DNA from: Microbulbifer aggregans
GTDB taxonomy: Bacteria > Pseudomonadota > Gammaproteobacteria > Pseudomonadales > Cellvibrionaceae
Direction of reading: 5' to 3'
DNA length: 64,000 bases
Assembly: GCF_001750105.1 (NCBI RefSeq)
Contig: NZ_CP014143.1
Coordinates: 372,001 to 436,000, forward strand
Below, piece by piece: positions 18,506 to 27,560 of this stretch. Within the stretch, counting starts at the first letter, position 1, and every line of letters starts with the position of its first letter. The translations under genes and the position numbers were made by a program. The notes below the pieces were generated by a model. That model saw only the letters and a program-made list of their open reading frames with translations, made no database searches and had not been told where the DNA came from.

Positions 18506-18800
18506 GGCCAGCCCCCGGTTTATAGCTCGCTGAAAAACTGCCGCGTATATTACCTCGTATCGAGGGCGCCCGGCCAAACCCGCCCGGCGCAGCGCGCCAC
18601 CCCGTCACTGGCCATGTGGCGGGGATCATCAATCGGGGGTTGGGTGGAGCGCATCCTGCCAAAGGCACCAGTTCCGGCCGGACCGGCTGGTATCGTGAGG
18701 GGATCGATCGCGAGGGCTACAGCGATCTATCGGGCACACCGGCTCCCTGTCCGATCAGCACTTTATATCCAGCCGGTGTTGATCTCTCGCGTGCTGCGCC

Positions 18801-19574
18801 TCAAGGCGCGATCTTGCCACTCAAAAGATGTGCCCCGTCGTAGGGAAAGACGATATCCGGATCCGCGAGGTCGCCGCGCTGATCCCGCTCGGGGCATTCC
18901 ACCACATTCAGCAGGTGGCGGATCACATTCAGGCGCGCCACTTTTTTATCATCGGCCTGCACCACATACCAGGGCACCAGCTCACTGTGGCTCTTGGCAA
19001 ACATTTCATTGCGGGCCTGGCTATATTCGTCCCATTGACTGATCGCAACCTCGTCGACAGGGCTGACCTTCCACTGCTTGAGCGGATCCACCTTGCGGGC
19101 CTTCATGCGCTTCTTCTGCTCTTGCTTGTCGATGTCCAGGTAGTACTTGATGATCTGAATGCCCGAACGCACCAACATGGTTTCGAAGGGCACCACCGAA
19201 TCCATAAACTCCCGATACTCCTGGTCGGTGCAGAAACCCATGACCCGCTCGACACCGGCGCGGTTGTACCAGCTGCGATTGAACAGCACCATTTCCTGCC
19301 TTGAAGGTAACTGGGCGACATAGCGCTGAAAGTACCAGCTGGACTTGTCCCGGTCCGAGGGTTTGCCCAACGCTACCACCCGGGTCTCCCGCGGGCTCAG
19401 GTGTTCTGTGATGCGCTTGATGGTGCCGTCCTTGCCGGCCGCATCCCGCCCCTCAAACAGGACCAGTATCTGCAGATCGTGCTCAATCAAATGTCGCTGC
19501 AGTGTAACCAGCCGGATTTGCAGATGACGCAATTCGTCCTTGTAGTTCCCATTCCCACCCTTGCTCTTTGTCAT
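18801..19574 (-). CDS. ppk2: Polyphosphate kinase 2 family protein
   Basis: PPK2-type kinase transferring phosphate between polyphosphate and nucleotides, 257 residues. The one-domain PPK2 features are visible: Walker A-like FEGRDAAGKDGTIKR near residue 40, the GKPSDRDKSSWYFQRYV segment, Walker B-like NRSWYNRAGVERVMGFC near residue 98, and the later IKYYLDIDKQEQKKRM and WDEYSQARNEMF. Whether it prefers GDP or ADP cannot be told. ATG at MTKSKGG is preferred, with GGTGTGCAGG upstream. It is divergent from the PepSY pair. Ppk1 and Ppx are encoded further on at 40.8-44.5 kb. Confidence 0.93.
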   Translation of the reverse strand: MTKSKGGNGNYKDELRHLQIRLVTLQRHLIEHDLQILVLFEGRDAAGKDGTIKRITEHLSPRETRVVALGKPSDRDKSSWYFQRYVAQLPSRQEMVLFNRSWYNRAGVERVMGFCTDQEYREFMDSVVPFETMLVRSGIQIIKYYLDIDKQEQKKRMKARKVDPLKQWKVSPVDEVAISQWDEYSQARNEMFAKSHSELVPWYVVQADDKKVARLNVIRHLLNVVECPERDQRGDLADPDIVFPYDGAHLLSGKIAP

Positions 19575-19810
19575 CCTGCACACCTGCCGTAGTTCCTGGA
19601 CCCACACGGCAACGCCGAATCGAACTACTGCGGCATCGCCCCTGTCAGCCTGACTATAGCCTCCGACACTCCCACCCTTGCGAGGAATCGTTGGTCATTC
19701 CGGTCATAAAGCGGACGCCCCGGCATCGTTTTTCACATCGACGCTACCGGCAGGTATCATCGCTAGAAACCGCGCCACGACTGCGTGCCCTAACCCCTCA
19801 GAGAACAACA

Positions 19811-20533
19811 ATGAAACTGGCACCCAAACTCCGCAAAGTGCACAAATGGGTTTTCCTATTGATCGGCGTACAGGCGGTGCTCTGGGTCACCAGTGGTTTT
19901 TACATGGTGGTGATGAACCTGGACTTTATCCACGGCGACCACCTGGTAAGAACCCTCAAAGAACCCCTGCCGGAGCTTTCCCGGCCACTCTACCCCACGG
20001 CACGAGTCATTGGCGGGCACGAAGCAGTAAAGTCAGTGCAGCTGAAGGTTGTTCAGGGACAGCCGTATTATGTGGTAAGAGACGCAGAGGGGGAGCATCG
20101 TCACGATGCCTTAGACGGCACTGAAGTTTTACCTATCGATGCGCCAGCCGCGTCCCAGCTGGCGCGCCATTATTACGCCGGCAGCGGAACGATAGCGGGC
20201 ACACGCCTGATTACCGAAAACCCGCCCTCCGAAATTCCCGCGCGGATCCTGCCTGTCTGGCGAGTCGACTTCGACGACCGTTTCGGCACCAGCCTTTATA
20301 TCGACCCGGACACAGCCGCACTGGTCACCCGCCGGCACGACTACTGGCGCGTCTTCGACTTTTTCTGGATGTTGCACATCATGGATTATGACGAGCGCTC
20401 GGACGTGACCAACCCCCTACTCCGTATCCTGATAATTTTCGGTCTTGTCGGTGTGCTCAGCGGCGCGGTCCTGCTGCCGTTCAGTTTCCGGATCAGAAAA
20501 CGTCGGCGAGCGCGCAGGAGGGCAACCGCATGA
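19811..20533 (+). CDS. PepSY domain-containing membrane protein (first of tandem pair)
   Basis: A 240-residue inner-membrane protein. An N-terminal helix (VFLLIGVQAVLWVTSGFYMVV) and a C-terminal helix (LLRILIIFGLVGVLSGAVLLPF) enclose a periplasmic PepSY-like region with ILPVWRVDFDDRFGTSLYIDPDTAALV. A distinctive segment WRVFDFFWMLHIMDYDER precedes the last helix. The histidines near each helix (KVHKW, MLHIMDY) resemble those of PepSY_TM ferric-reductase-like proteins, but function is unproven. It shares this layout with the next gene, whose ATG overlaps its stop as ATGA, so they are a co-translated pair. Confidence 0.82.
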   Translation: MKLAPKLRKVHKWVFLLIGVQAVLWVTSGFYMVVMNLDFIHGDHLVRTLKEPLPELSRPLYPTARVIGGHEAVKSVQLKVVQGQPYYVVRDAEGEHRHDALDGTEVLPIDAPAASQLARHYYAGSGTIAGTRLITENPPSEIPARILPVWRVDFDDRFGTSLYIDPDTAALVTRRHDYWRVFDFFWMLHIMDYDERSDVTNPLLRILIIFGLVGVLSGAVLLPFSFRIRKRRRARRRATA

Positions 20534-21294
20534 TTCGCATAGTTACCCGCATACATAAGTGGCTCGGCCTCCTGGTCGGTCTGCAGCTGCTGGTGTGGCT
20601 CGTCAGTGGACTGATATTCAGCCTCCTCGATCCCGCACTAGTTAGTGGCCGGCATTTAGTAACTGAACCGCAACGCAGCAACAGCCTGATGGCGCCCCGG
20701 GCTCTACTCGGCCATGAGGCGATGGCCGCACGCTACCCGGCAGATACTGTGCTGAACATTGAACTTACGCACCAATTCGGCCGCCCCCTATACCGGATTG
20801 AGACTGCTCGCTATACCGAACTACGGGACGCCCGCAGCGGTTACTTGTTTGAACTCGACAGTGAACTGGTCGCGCATATAGCTGCCAGTGACTATGCCGG
20901 GGACAAGGAGTTGCTCGGCAGCCCGGTAAAACTGGATGGCCCGACACTGGAAACCCGCAAGCACAACGGAGCCATGTGGCGAGTGCAAGCCGATGACGAC
21001 TACGGCACCACGTTGTATATCTCCGCTGCGGATGGACGAATTCTGGAGCGCCGCACCGATACCTGGCGGCTGTTCGATTTCTTCTGGATGCTCCACACGA
21101 TGGACTACCGGACCCGGGACAATTTCAACAACCCGCTGATCGTGCTGATCGGATTTGCCAGTCTGTGGCTGGTAATTTCCGGGATAGTCCTTCTGAGCCG
21201 GATGTTGTCGCGAGGCCTACGCCGTAGGAGGTCAGCTTCGCCGCATGGTGGCCACAGGACTGACAAAAGCCGAGCCGCAGCACAGCAAAGCTAA
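20530..21294 (+). CDS. PepSY domain-containing membrane protein (second of tandem pair)
   Basis: A 254-residue paralogue of the preceding gene: RIHKWLGLLVGLQLLVWLVSG at the N-terminus, MWRVQADDDYGTTLYISAADGRIL in the periplasmic domain, WRLFDFFWMLHTMDYRTRDNF before the C-terminal helix, then a basic tail. The two proteins could form a heterodimer in the inner membrane. The start overlaps the previous stop by four bases. The gene ends convergently with, and overlapping by four bases, the hydrolase on the other strand. Confidence 0.82.
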   Translation: MIRIVTRIHKWLGLLVGLQLLVWLVSGLIFSLLDPALVSGRHLVTEPQRSNSLMAPRALLGHEAMAARYPADTVLNIELTHQFGRPLYRIETARYTELRDARSGYLFELDSELVAHIAASDYAGDKELLGSPVKLDGPTLETRKHNGAMWRVQADDDYGTTLYISAADGRILERRTDTWRLFDFFWMLHTMDYRTRDNFNNPLIVLIGFASLWLVISGIVLLSRMLSRGLRRRRSASPHGGHRTDKSRAAAQQS

Positions 21295-22328
21295 CGCTGC
21301 GATACCTGTGCAAACCCTTCAGTGACGGCTCGGAGTGTACCCGACTCCAGAAACTCCCGGGCCTGCTGGCTTCCTTTCAACTGCGCATCGAGGAAGGCAA
21401 GGCTGACAGCGTTGGCCACCATCAGTGCGTGTTGCTGGGGCTCAGCCTCTCGCTGCAGACGACAAATCAGATTACCGAAATAGTGGTCGGCGCCCTCTGT
21501 CACGAGCAAATTATTCAACCCCTGAGCACCGCGCTCGTAACTCATGGCGTGAAGCCGCCAGTCCCTGAAGAATCGCTCCTCCACATCCCAGGTACCAGTA
21601 GTGACCAGTTGCGGAATCGTCATATTTTTCCAGCTCTGCTCATCGATCATATCGAACATGGGCCCCGGAGGGCTGATGGCCACCACGGCTTGAATGCGGG
21701 CATCGCGGTCACGTAAACGCGGGCCTCCCTCCGGCTCGGCAGCATCGGCACCCCCCAGCATCTGAGCAGTGAAAGCCCCAAAGCTGTGGCCGGTAGCGGC
21801 TACCCTGCTGCGATCGATACGTCGGTCCAATTGCTCAGACTGCGCCGCGAGCGCATCGAGGCCCTCGAGGACGTTGATCAGGTCCCGGGGGCGCTGCTTC
21901 AACACCCCATCCTGACCATAGCGGGTCATCGCCAGGATGCCATTCAGCATACCTCCCGCGTCCAGGTGATCCGGAGCCAACACCACATATCCATGACTGA
22001 CCCAGTGCTGGATGATGCGATCGTAGGAGCGCCGGTCTGAAAAGTTGCCATGGGAAAAAAGCAACAGGGGAAAGGACCCCGCCGTTTCGGGGTGGAAAGC
22101 GGTCAGAGTTAACGGTCCATCCGGAGTCTCAAGCGTCATTTCCGGGATCACCGTTACTCCATGGGGACCGGACTCAAGACCATAGATGGAGGACAAGTCT
22201 GCCTCTACTGGCATCGACCTGGCCTCAGCCAGGATCACCGGTGCGGGCTTGAACACCAGCGTGTAGATTCCCCAACTACCCGCCAGTAGCACTAGGACAG
22301 ACAGTACCAATCGCTTGAGCGTTTTCAC
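21291..22328 (-). CDS. Alpha/beta hydrolase, platelet-activating factor acetylhydrolase-like
   Basis: A 345-residue alpha/beta hydrolase anchored or secreted through the N-terminal helix LVLSVLVLLAGSWGIYTLVF. The oxyanion-hole region is LLLFSHGNFSDRRSY, the nucleophile elbow GHSFGAFTA (Ser near residue 173), an acid probably in TGTWDVEERFF, and a histidine in TEGADHYFGNL. This arrangement resembles the dienelactone hydrolase/PAF-acetylhydrolase group; substrate unknown. The start is GTG in a GTGA overlap with the upstream hydrolase, so the two are co-translated. Confidence 0.82.
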   Translation of the reverse strand: MKTLKRLVLSVLVLLAGSWGIYTLVFKPAPVILAEARSMPVEADLSSIYGLESGPHGVTVIPEMTLETPDGPLTLTAFHPETAGSFPLLLFSHGNFSDRRSYDRIIQHWVSHGYVVLAPDHLDAGGMLNGILAMTRYGQDGVLKQRPRDLINVLEGLDALAAQSEQLDRRIDRSRVAATGHSFGAFTAQMLGGADAAEPEGGPRLRDRDARIQAVVAISPPGPMFDMIDEQSWKNMTIPQLVTTGTWDVEERFFRDWRLHAMSYERGAQGLNNLLVTEGADHYFGNLICRLQREAEPQQHALMVANAVSLAFLDAQLKGSQQAREFLESGTLRAVTEGFAQVSQR

Positions 22329-23281
22329 TGCTCGTCCTCCCGATCAAGAAATGCGACCAGGTCCCGGATCGCAGCGCTCTCCCCTTCAACGGGCAGTAAA
22401 TGACCCGCACCTTCATAGATGCGCAAAGTCACCGGGTTGCCGCTGCGCTCAATCAGCTCTTTGAAACGGCCTGCCTGGGCCACGGGTAGCTGCGGGTTTT
22501 TCTCGCCCCACATCACCAGTGTCGGCACTTGGATCTGGGGCAGCACCGCGACAGTGTCGGGAGATTTGAAGTCCTGCATACGGCCAATAATGCCGCGCCT
22601 GATATCGAGGTTTCTGAATCCGCGGATGAAGTCGGATTTAAATGCCTCGCTGGCGTGATTGTCCGCAGTCAACCAATCGACAAACTGATCCAGGGACCAG
22701 TCGGGCATATAGCGCAATACCCAGTAAGCCCCATCCGGCAGGCCACCACTATCAGCCTGGTCATGCCCCTCGAGGCCACCGGAATTGACCAGCACCAGCT
22801 TTTCGACCCGCTCGGGATTGGCGGCGGTAAAATTGAACAGGGTCGCCCCCCCCATGGATGCGCCGACCAGGATGGCCCTGTCGATCTCATGATGATCCAT
22901 GAGGGCTTGCAGCGCATTCATGGTGCCCTGCAGGGAATAGTCGCCATCCTCTGACAGTGACGACAGCCCATGGCCCGGCACATCGAACCGATAAACAGGC
23001 CGGCTCAGGGCCAGTTCGGCTGCCCAGTCATCCCACATGCCCATATGGAAAAACATCGCGTGGAGCAGAATGACCGGCGTCTCGCCCTTGTGATCGAGGC
23101 CCTCGACACGGTAAGCGATTTCCGCCGGGCCCACATCCAGGTAGGAAACTCCGCGGGTGAACTCTGTTTCCCGCAGTGCATGGTCCCGGTATGCGTAGCC
23201 ACCATAGAGTAAAAACAACAGCAGCAGTGCCAACACTGCCCCCAGGAGACGCACTGACCATTTCCAGACATAAGCCATCAT
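22325..23281 (-). CDS. Alpha/beta fold hydrolase with N-terminal membrane anchor
   Basis: A 318-residue hydrolase. An N-terminal helix (LLGAVLALLLLFLLYGGY) is followed by a classical fold: HG-type oxyanion region PVILLHAMFFHMGMWDDW, nucleophile elbow GASMGGATLFN, acid in WGEKNPQLPVAQAG and histidine in GAGHLLPVEG. This is closest to haloperoxidase/epoxide-hydrolase-like esterases; the substrate is unknown. Two adjacent ATG codons (23281 and 23278) follow GAGGTGG and either may be used. It overlaps the next hydrolase gene by four bases. Confidence 0.83.
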   Translation of the reverse strand: MMAYVWKWSVRLLGAVLALLLLFLLYGGYAYRDHALRETEFTRGVSYLDVGPAEIAYRVEGLDHKGETPVILLHAMFFHMGMWDDWAAELALSRPVYRFDVPGHGLSSLSEDGDYSLQGTMNALQALMDHHEIDRAILVGASMGGATLFNFTAANPERVEKLVLVNSGGLEGHDQADSGGLPDGAYWVLRYMPDWSLDQFVDWLTADNHASEAFKSDFIRGFRNLDIRRGIIGRMQDFKSPDTVAVLPQIQVPTLVMWGEKNPQLPVAQAGRFKELIERSGNPVTLRIYEGAGHLLPVEGESAAIRDLVAFLDREDEQ

Positions 23282-23508
23282 GACCACCTCGCTTTCCCAG
23301 CTTTTGTTATTTGTTTTGCAGCGCAACCCGTAAAGATCGTCTTATCTGGCGGGGCGATCCAGAGTTAATGACACTCAAATATGGCTTTTATCAATTTTTG
23401 CACTGGAAGCGCCCGACTTATGATGAAGTGGGCGCGCGGGTTGGGGAGGGATTTGTATATATGGTCTGGAGGTTACGGGTCACACGCTTCCAAAACATTC
23501 TGGTGGGG

Positions 23509-23883
23509 CTACTCAACCAGTAGCACCCCGCGGTACATCTGCATCTGGCAGGTAAAGGGATACTTGCCTGGCTCCGCTGCGGGGAGGTGCACCTCGGTGA
23601 CTTCGTTCACCGCCAGTTGCGCACTGACTTCCAGATCCGGGAAGAGCACATACTCGGCACAGGGACTGGGGTCTTCGCGGCGAAACTTCAGCGTGGCCGG
23701 TCTGCCCGCCGGCAAGCGGATGTGGTCCGGCTCGTAAACGCCATCCTTCACAAGGACTTCCAAAGAGGCTGCAGAGACCGGTTGCGAGACTGCGGATTTC
23801 CCGCTCTTACCAGCGAGCCAAAACCACCATACGATTGCCGCAATCAATAAAAGGCCGAAGATATTCACGATTATTGTCAGCAT
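23509..23883 (-). CDS. Cupredoxin domain-containing protein
   Basis: A 124-residue membrane-anchored cupredoxin: helix at residues 2-24 (IVNIFGLLLIAAIVWWFWLAG), then a beta-sandwich with RREDPSPCAEYVLFPDL and GKYPFTCQMQMYRG. The C...C...M spacing is typical of the Cupredoxin_1 proteins encoded next to copper ATPases. It probably binds copper in the periplasm and works with the CopA encoded immediately upstream; the genes overlap as TGATG. Confidence 0.85.
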   Translation of the reverse strand: MLTIIVNIFGLLLIAAIVWWFWLAGKSGKSAVSQPVSAASLEVLVKDGVYEPDHIRLPAGRPATLKFRREDPSPCAEYVLFPDLEVSAQLAVNEVTEVHLPAAEPGKYPFTCQMQMYRGVLLVE

Positions 23884-26126
23884 CAGGCAGTCCCCTCCGG
23901 CTTGAACCAGCGCAGTCGATTCGCATTACTCACTACAGTCACCGAAGAAAAAGCCATCGCCGCGCCAGCAATGACGGGACTCAGCAGCGCACCTGTGAAT
24001 GGATAAAGGACACCCGCCGCAATGGGAATCCCCAGCACGTTGTAAATAAAGGCTCCAAACAGGTTTTGCTTGATATTCCGCAGCGTGCCGCGGGACAGTT
24101 CGATTGCATCGGCAACACCCTGCAGTGATGAGCGCATCAGGGTGACATCAGCGGTTTCGATGGCCACATCCGTGCCGGCACCAATAGCAAAGCCCACCTC
24201 GGCTCGCGCCAGTGCCGGTGCGTCATTGATTCCGTCGCCGGCCATACCCACATGGGAACCGCTATTCTGAAGTTCGCCAACTATGCGTTCCTTGTCTTCC
24301 GGCTGCAGCTCGGCATGCACACTGTCGATACCGAGCTGCTTTGCGACTGCATTGGCTGTGCCCTGATTGTCGCCAGTCAGCATGTGAATGCGCAGACCCA
24401 ATTTTTGTAAGCGCTCGATGGCCGAAGCCGCATCCTTACGCAATGGATCGGCCACTGCAATCAAACCCGCCATCTTGCCATCTACCGACGCGTACATTGC
24501 GGTACTGCCCTTTTCGCCAAGCTCCCGCACTTTGTTCTGCCAGTCGCCAATGTCGATGGCTTCGCGCTCCATCAACTTGCGATTGCCCAGCAGCACCTGC
24601 CTGCCACCGACAGTACCCTGCACGCCGTGGGCCGTGATCGCTTCGAAATCACTCGTTTCCAGCAGTTGCAGTTCTCTGTCGCGCGCCGCAGAGAGCACTG
24701 CCTCCGCCAGCGGGTGCTCGGAGCCCTGCTCCAGGCTCGCCAGCAGCTGCAGAAGGTCGTTCTCACTGCCATCGAAAGCGGCATCGGTCTCGATTTCCGT
24801 CAACCGCGGTGCACCCTCGGTCAGGGTGCCGGTCTTGTCCACCACCAGCGTGTCGAGACTACTGGCCTGCTGGAGTGCCTTGCCGTTGCGGATAAGCACC
24901 CCGTATTCGGCGCCCTTGCCGACGCCGACCATGACCGACATGGGCGTAGCCAGGCCCAGCGCACAGGGGCAGGCGATGATCAGTACCGACGTGAGCACCA
25001 CCAGCGTGTGCGCAGCACGGGGATCGGGACCGAAGTTGAACCAGACAAGTGCCGCCAGCACCGCGATGATCATCACGGTCGGCACAAAGATGGAAGAGAT
25101 GGTGTCGGCAAGGCGGGCGATCGGCACCCGCGAACTCTGGGCGTTTTTGACCATCTCGATGATCTGTGCCAGACGCGTCTCTGCGCCCACCTTCTCCGCC
25201 CGGAACAGCAGGGTGCCGTTCTTGTTCAGAGTGCCCGCCGAGAGAAAATCCCCCGCGGCTTTTTTCACCGGCACCGGTTCACCCGTGAGCATGGATTCAT
25301 CGACCAGGCTGCTGCCCTCGTCGACGGTGCCGTCCACCGGGATCTTCTCCCCCGGCCTTACACGAACGAGATCGCCAACCTCCACCTGTTCCAGTGGCAG
25401 ATCCTGTTCCTGTCCATCACGCACAACACGCGCAGTGGGGTCCTGTAATTCGAGCAACTTTTCCACTGCCGCGCTGGTGCGGCCGCGCGCGCGCAACTCC
25501 AGTGCCTGGCCCAGGTTGATGAGGCCGATGATCATGGCACTGGCCTCGAAGTAAACGTGGCGAGCAGCCTCCGGCAGCAACTGCGGAGCAACGACCACCA
25601 GCATGGAGAAAGCCCAGGCAGTGCCGGTGCCCAATGCCACCAGGGTGTCCATATTGGCATTGTGATGAAGGAAGGCCCGCCAGGCGCCAGTAAAGAAATG
25701 CCCACCGCAGTAAACCAGCACCCCCAGCGTCAGCAGACCTACCGCCCCCCACGCCAGCTGCTGGCCGGGTGAATTGACCATCATCTCGCCGCCCAGAATG
25801 CCCCAGGCCATCAGCGGGATGCCCAGCCCCAGGGCGATGACACAGCGCTTCAGGAGATCGCGGTAATGCCGGTGTTCCTCAGCCCGCTGCTGCTCACGCC
25901 GCTCGCGCTCGCTCACCCGCACCGGCTCGGCACCGTAACCGGCCTTCTCTACTGCGGCGATGCAGGCATCCGGCGCAACGTTGCCGTGAACGAGCAGAGT
26001 CTTATCGGCAAGATTGACCCGGGCATCTTCCACTCCGGGCACCTCCGCCAGCGCGCCCTCGATTTTGCGCACGCAACCGGCGCAGGAGGCACCTTCGAGA
26101 TGAAAGGTTTGCTTGGCGTCAGACAT
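23883..26126 (-). CDS. copA: Copper-translocating P-type ATPase CopA
   Basis: Exports Cu(I) from the cytoplasm. The 747-residue protein has one N-terminal heavy-metal-associated domain with CAGC at residues 15-18, a His-rich linker (EEHRHYRD), eight membrane helices, the actuator motif LTGEP, the intramembrane CPC at about residues 386-388, phosphorylation motif DKTGTLTEG at about 430, the [10 protein letters not shown] nucleotide-binding motif and [11 protein letters not shown] hinge. YN and MSSxS-like residues of PIB-1 ATPases are present near the end ([30 protein letters not shown]). The ATG preceded by GGAG is chosen over an upstream GTG. No CueR-type site was identified. Confidence 0.95.
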   Translation of the reverse strand: MSDAKQTFHLEGASCAGCVRKIEGALAEVPGVEDARVNLADKTLLVHGNVAPDACIAAVEKAGYGAEPVRVSERERREQQRAEEHRHYRDLLKRCVIALGLGIPLMAWGILGGEMMVNSPGQQLAWGAVGLLTLGVLVYCGGHFFTGAWRAFLHHNANMDTLVALGTGTAWAFSMLVVVAPQLLPEAARHVYFEASAMIIGLINLGQALELRARGRTSAAVEKLLELQDPTARVVRDGQEQDLPLEQVEVGDLVRVRPGEKIPVDGTVDEGSSLVDESMLTGEPVPVKKAAGDFLSAGTLNKNGTLLFRAEKVGAETRLAQIIEMVKNAQSSRVPIARLADTISSIFVPTVMIIAVLAALVWFNFGPDPRAAHTLVVLTSVLIIACPCALGLATPMSVMVGVGKGAEYGVLIRNGKALQQASSLDTLVVDKTGTLTEGAPRLTEIETDAAFDGSENDLLQLLASLEQGSEHPLAEAVLSAARDRELQLLETSDFEAITAHGVQGTVGGRQVLLGNRKLMEREAIDIGDWQNKVRELGEKGSTAMYASVDGKMAGLIAVADPLRKDAASAIERLQKLGLRIHMLTGDNQGTANAVAKQLGIDSVHAELQPEDKERIVGELQNSGSHVGMAGDGINDAPALARAEVGFAIGAGTDVAIETADVTLMRSSLQGVADAIELSRGTLRNIKQNLFGAFIYNVLGIPIAAGVLYPFTGALLSPVIAGAAMAFSSVTVVSNANRLRWFKPEGTA

Positions 26127-26196
26127 GTGCACTCCAATCCCCTATTTGGGCTCGAAGCATAACGCCACTAACCCACCCCGATGCAAATGGAATAGG

Positions 26197-27399
26197 TCAG
26201 ACTGGCAGTAGCGCACCAATCGCTAGCCAGGTGATTGCCACAGTGGCGAGCACCAGCAGTACTCGCTCGGAAAGACTGTCGGTCTTAAGCCCCGGCAAAC
26301 CCTTGTCCCGCCAGCGCCAGATCAGGAAAAAGATTCCGACCACCGCAAACAGCAAATTCAGGAACAGTGTGTAGTCAACCTTGAAAAACTCACGCTCCGT
26401 CATTTTTTTTGCACTGTCATGGCTCGGTAGCAGATCGAAAAACGAAAAGCCGTAGTGAAGCAACAGTGCCGAGCAGACCAGGATGACGAGAAATATTCCC
26501 AGGATGTAGAGGGCCATCTTCCAGCCATAATACTGCGCCTGGATACGCAGCACCGGTAACACGACAAGGTCGCTGAAGATAAACGCCATGATGCCGGCAA
26601 AGGCCACCCCGTTATCAAACAGCACCGCCGCCAGGGGAATATTCCCCATGGAGCCGATGAAGGTGAAAAATGCGGCCACGGGGCCGACCAGGCACTGCAG
26701 CAACACTTCCCAGAAGGCGGGGTCGGGCTGACCAGCGCCGACAAACAGGCTCTGGAAAAACGACTGGGGCACAAACACGGCAATAATACCGGCGACGGTG
26801 AAGCCCACGGTGACGTCCTTCCACACCATGTGCCATTCCATCACGTATTTGTTCGCCACCCGGCGCCAGCCTCTGCGACTTCGGATCAGCTTCTGCCAGT
26901 CAGGGGGCTCGCCACCCTCTCCACCGCTGTCCTCTGCCTGCCGGGCGCGCTCGCGCGCCTTATCGACCAGCCCCTTGGGCAACGTGAGGCGCACCAGCAG
27001 CCACATCAGCAGGATCAGCAAAAGCCCGCCCAGGTATTCCCCCACCACGAACTGCCAGCTGAGGAAGACGGCGATCACAATGCCCAGTTCGATCACCAGA
27101 TTGGTGGAGGCAAGAAGAAAAGCGAGGGAGGGCACAAGCCCCGCGCCCTTGGCGAACAGGGCCCGGGTTGTGGCGAGGGCGGCAAAGGAACAGGAACTGG
27201 AGATAAAGCCGAAGAAGGTGGCCAGCCCGACACTCTTGGCCCCCGCTTCCCCCATGCTTTTGCGCATGCGCTCGCGGGTGACGAATACCTGGATCATGCT
27301 GCTGATCAGGTAACCGAGCCCGAAGGCCCAGAAGGCCATCCAGAACAGGCCCAGAGTGGTGATGGCCGCCTGGTGCCAGTTGTCTAGAAAAGTCTCCAT
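26197..27399 (-). CDS. Permease of the YraQ/ArsP family (DUF318)
   Basis: A 400-residue polytopic membrane protein with about ten helices. The diagnostic SSSCSFAALATTRALFAKGAG motif near residue 65 and the second-half FIGSMGNIPLAAVLF motif belong to the DUF318 permeases, which include the organoarsenical exporter ArsP and a set found beside copper or metal genes. Substrate is unknown. It lies 70 bases upstream of copA on the same strand, which suggests co-transcription and a metal-related role. The ATG at METFLDN is preceded by GGGAGG at a rather long spacing. Confidence 0.83.
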   Translation of the reverse strand: METFLDNWHQAAITTLGLFWMAFWAFGLGYLISSMIQVFVTRERMRKSMGEAGAKSVGLATFFGFISSSCSFAALATTRALFAKGAGLVPSLAFLLASTNLVIELGIVIAVFLSWQFVVGEYLGGLLLILLMWLLVRLTLPKGLVDKARERARQAEDSGGEGGEPPDWQKLIRSRRGWRRVANKYVMEWHMVWKDVTVGFTVAGIIAVFVPQSFFQSLFVGAGQPDPAFWEVLLQCLVGPVAAFFTFIGSMGNIPLAAVLFDNGVAFAGIMAFIFSDLVVLPVLRIQAQYYGWKMALYILGIFLVILVCSALLLHYGFSFFDLLPSHDSAKKMTEREFFKVDYTLFLNLLFAVVGIFFLIWRWRDKGLPGLKTDSLSERVLLVLATVAITWLAIGALLPV

Positions 27400-27560
27400 T
27401 CTAGCGTGCCTCCCTCTGCTGCGGCCGGCTTCCCCCTGCCGCCAGTCACCAGCAGTCAGTCCTGAGCATAGCAACACCCTGAACGAAGGGTCAGTCACGA
27501 CATCCTGATAACCAACCCCGCCCCTGCGCAAAGGCCCGGGGGGAGTGTTAGAATCGCGCC

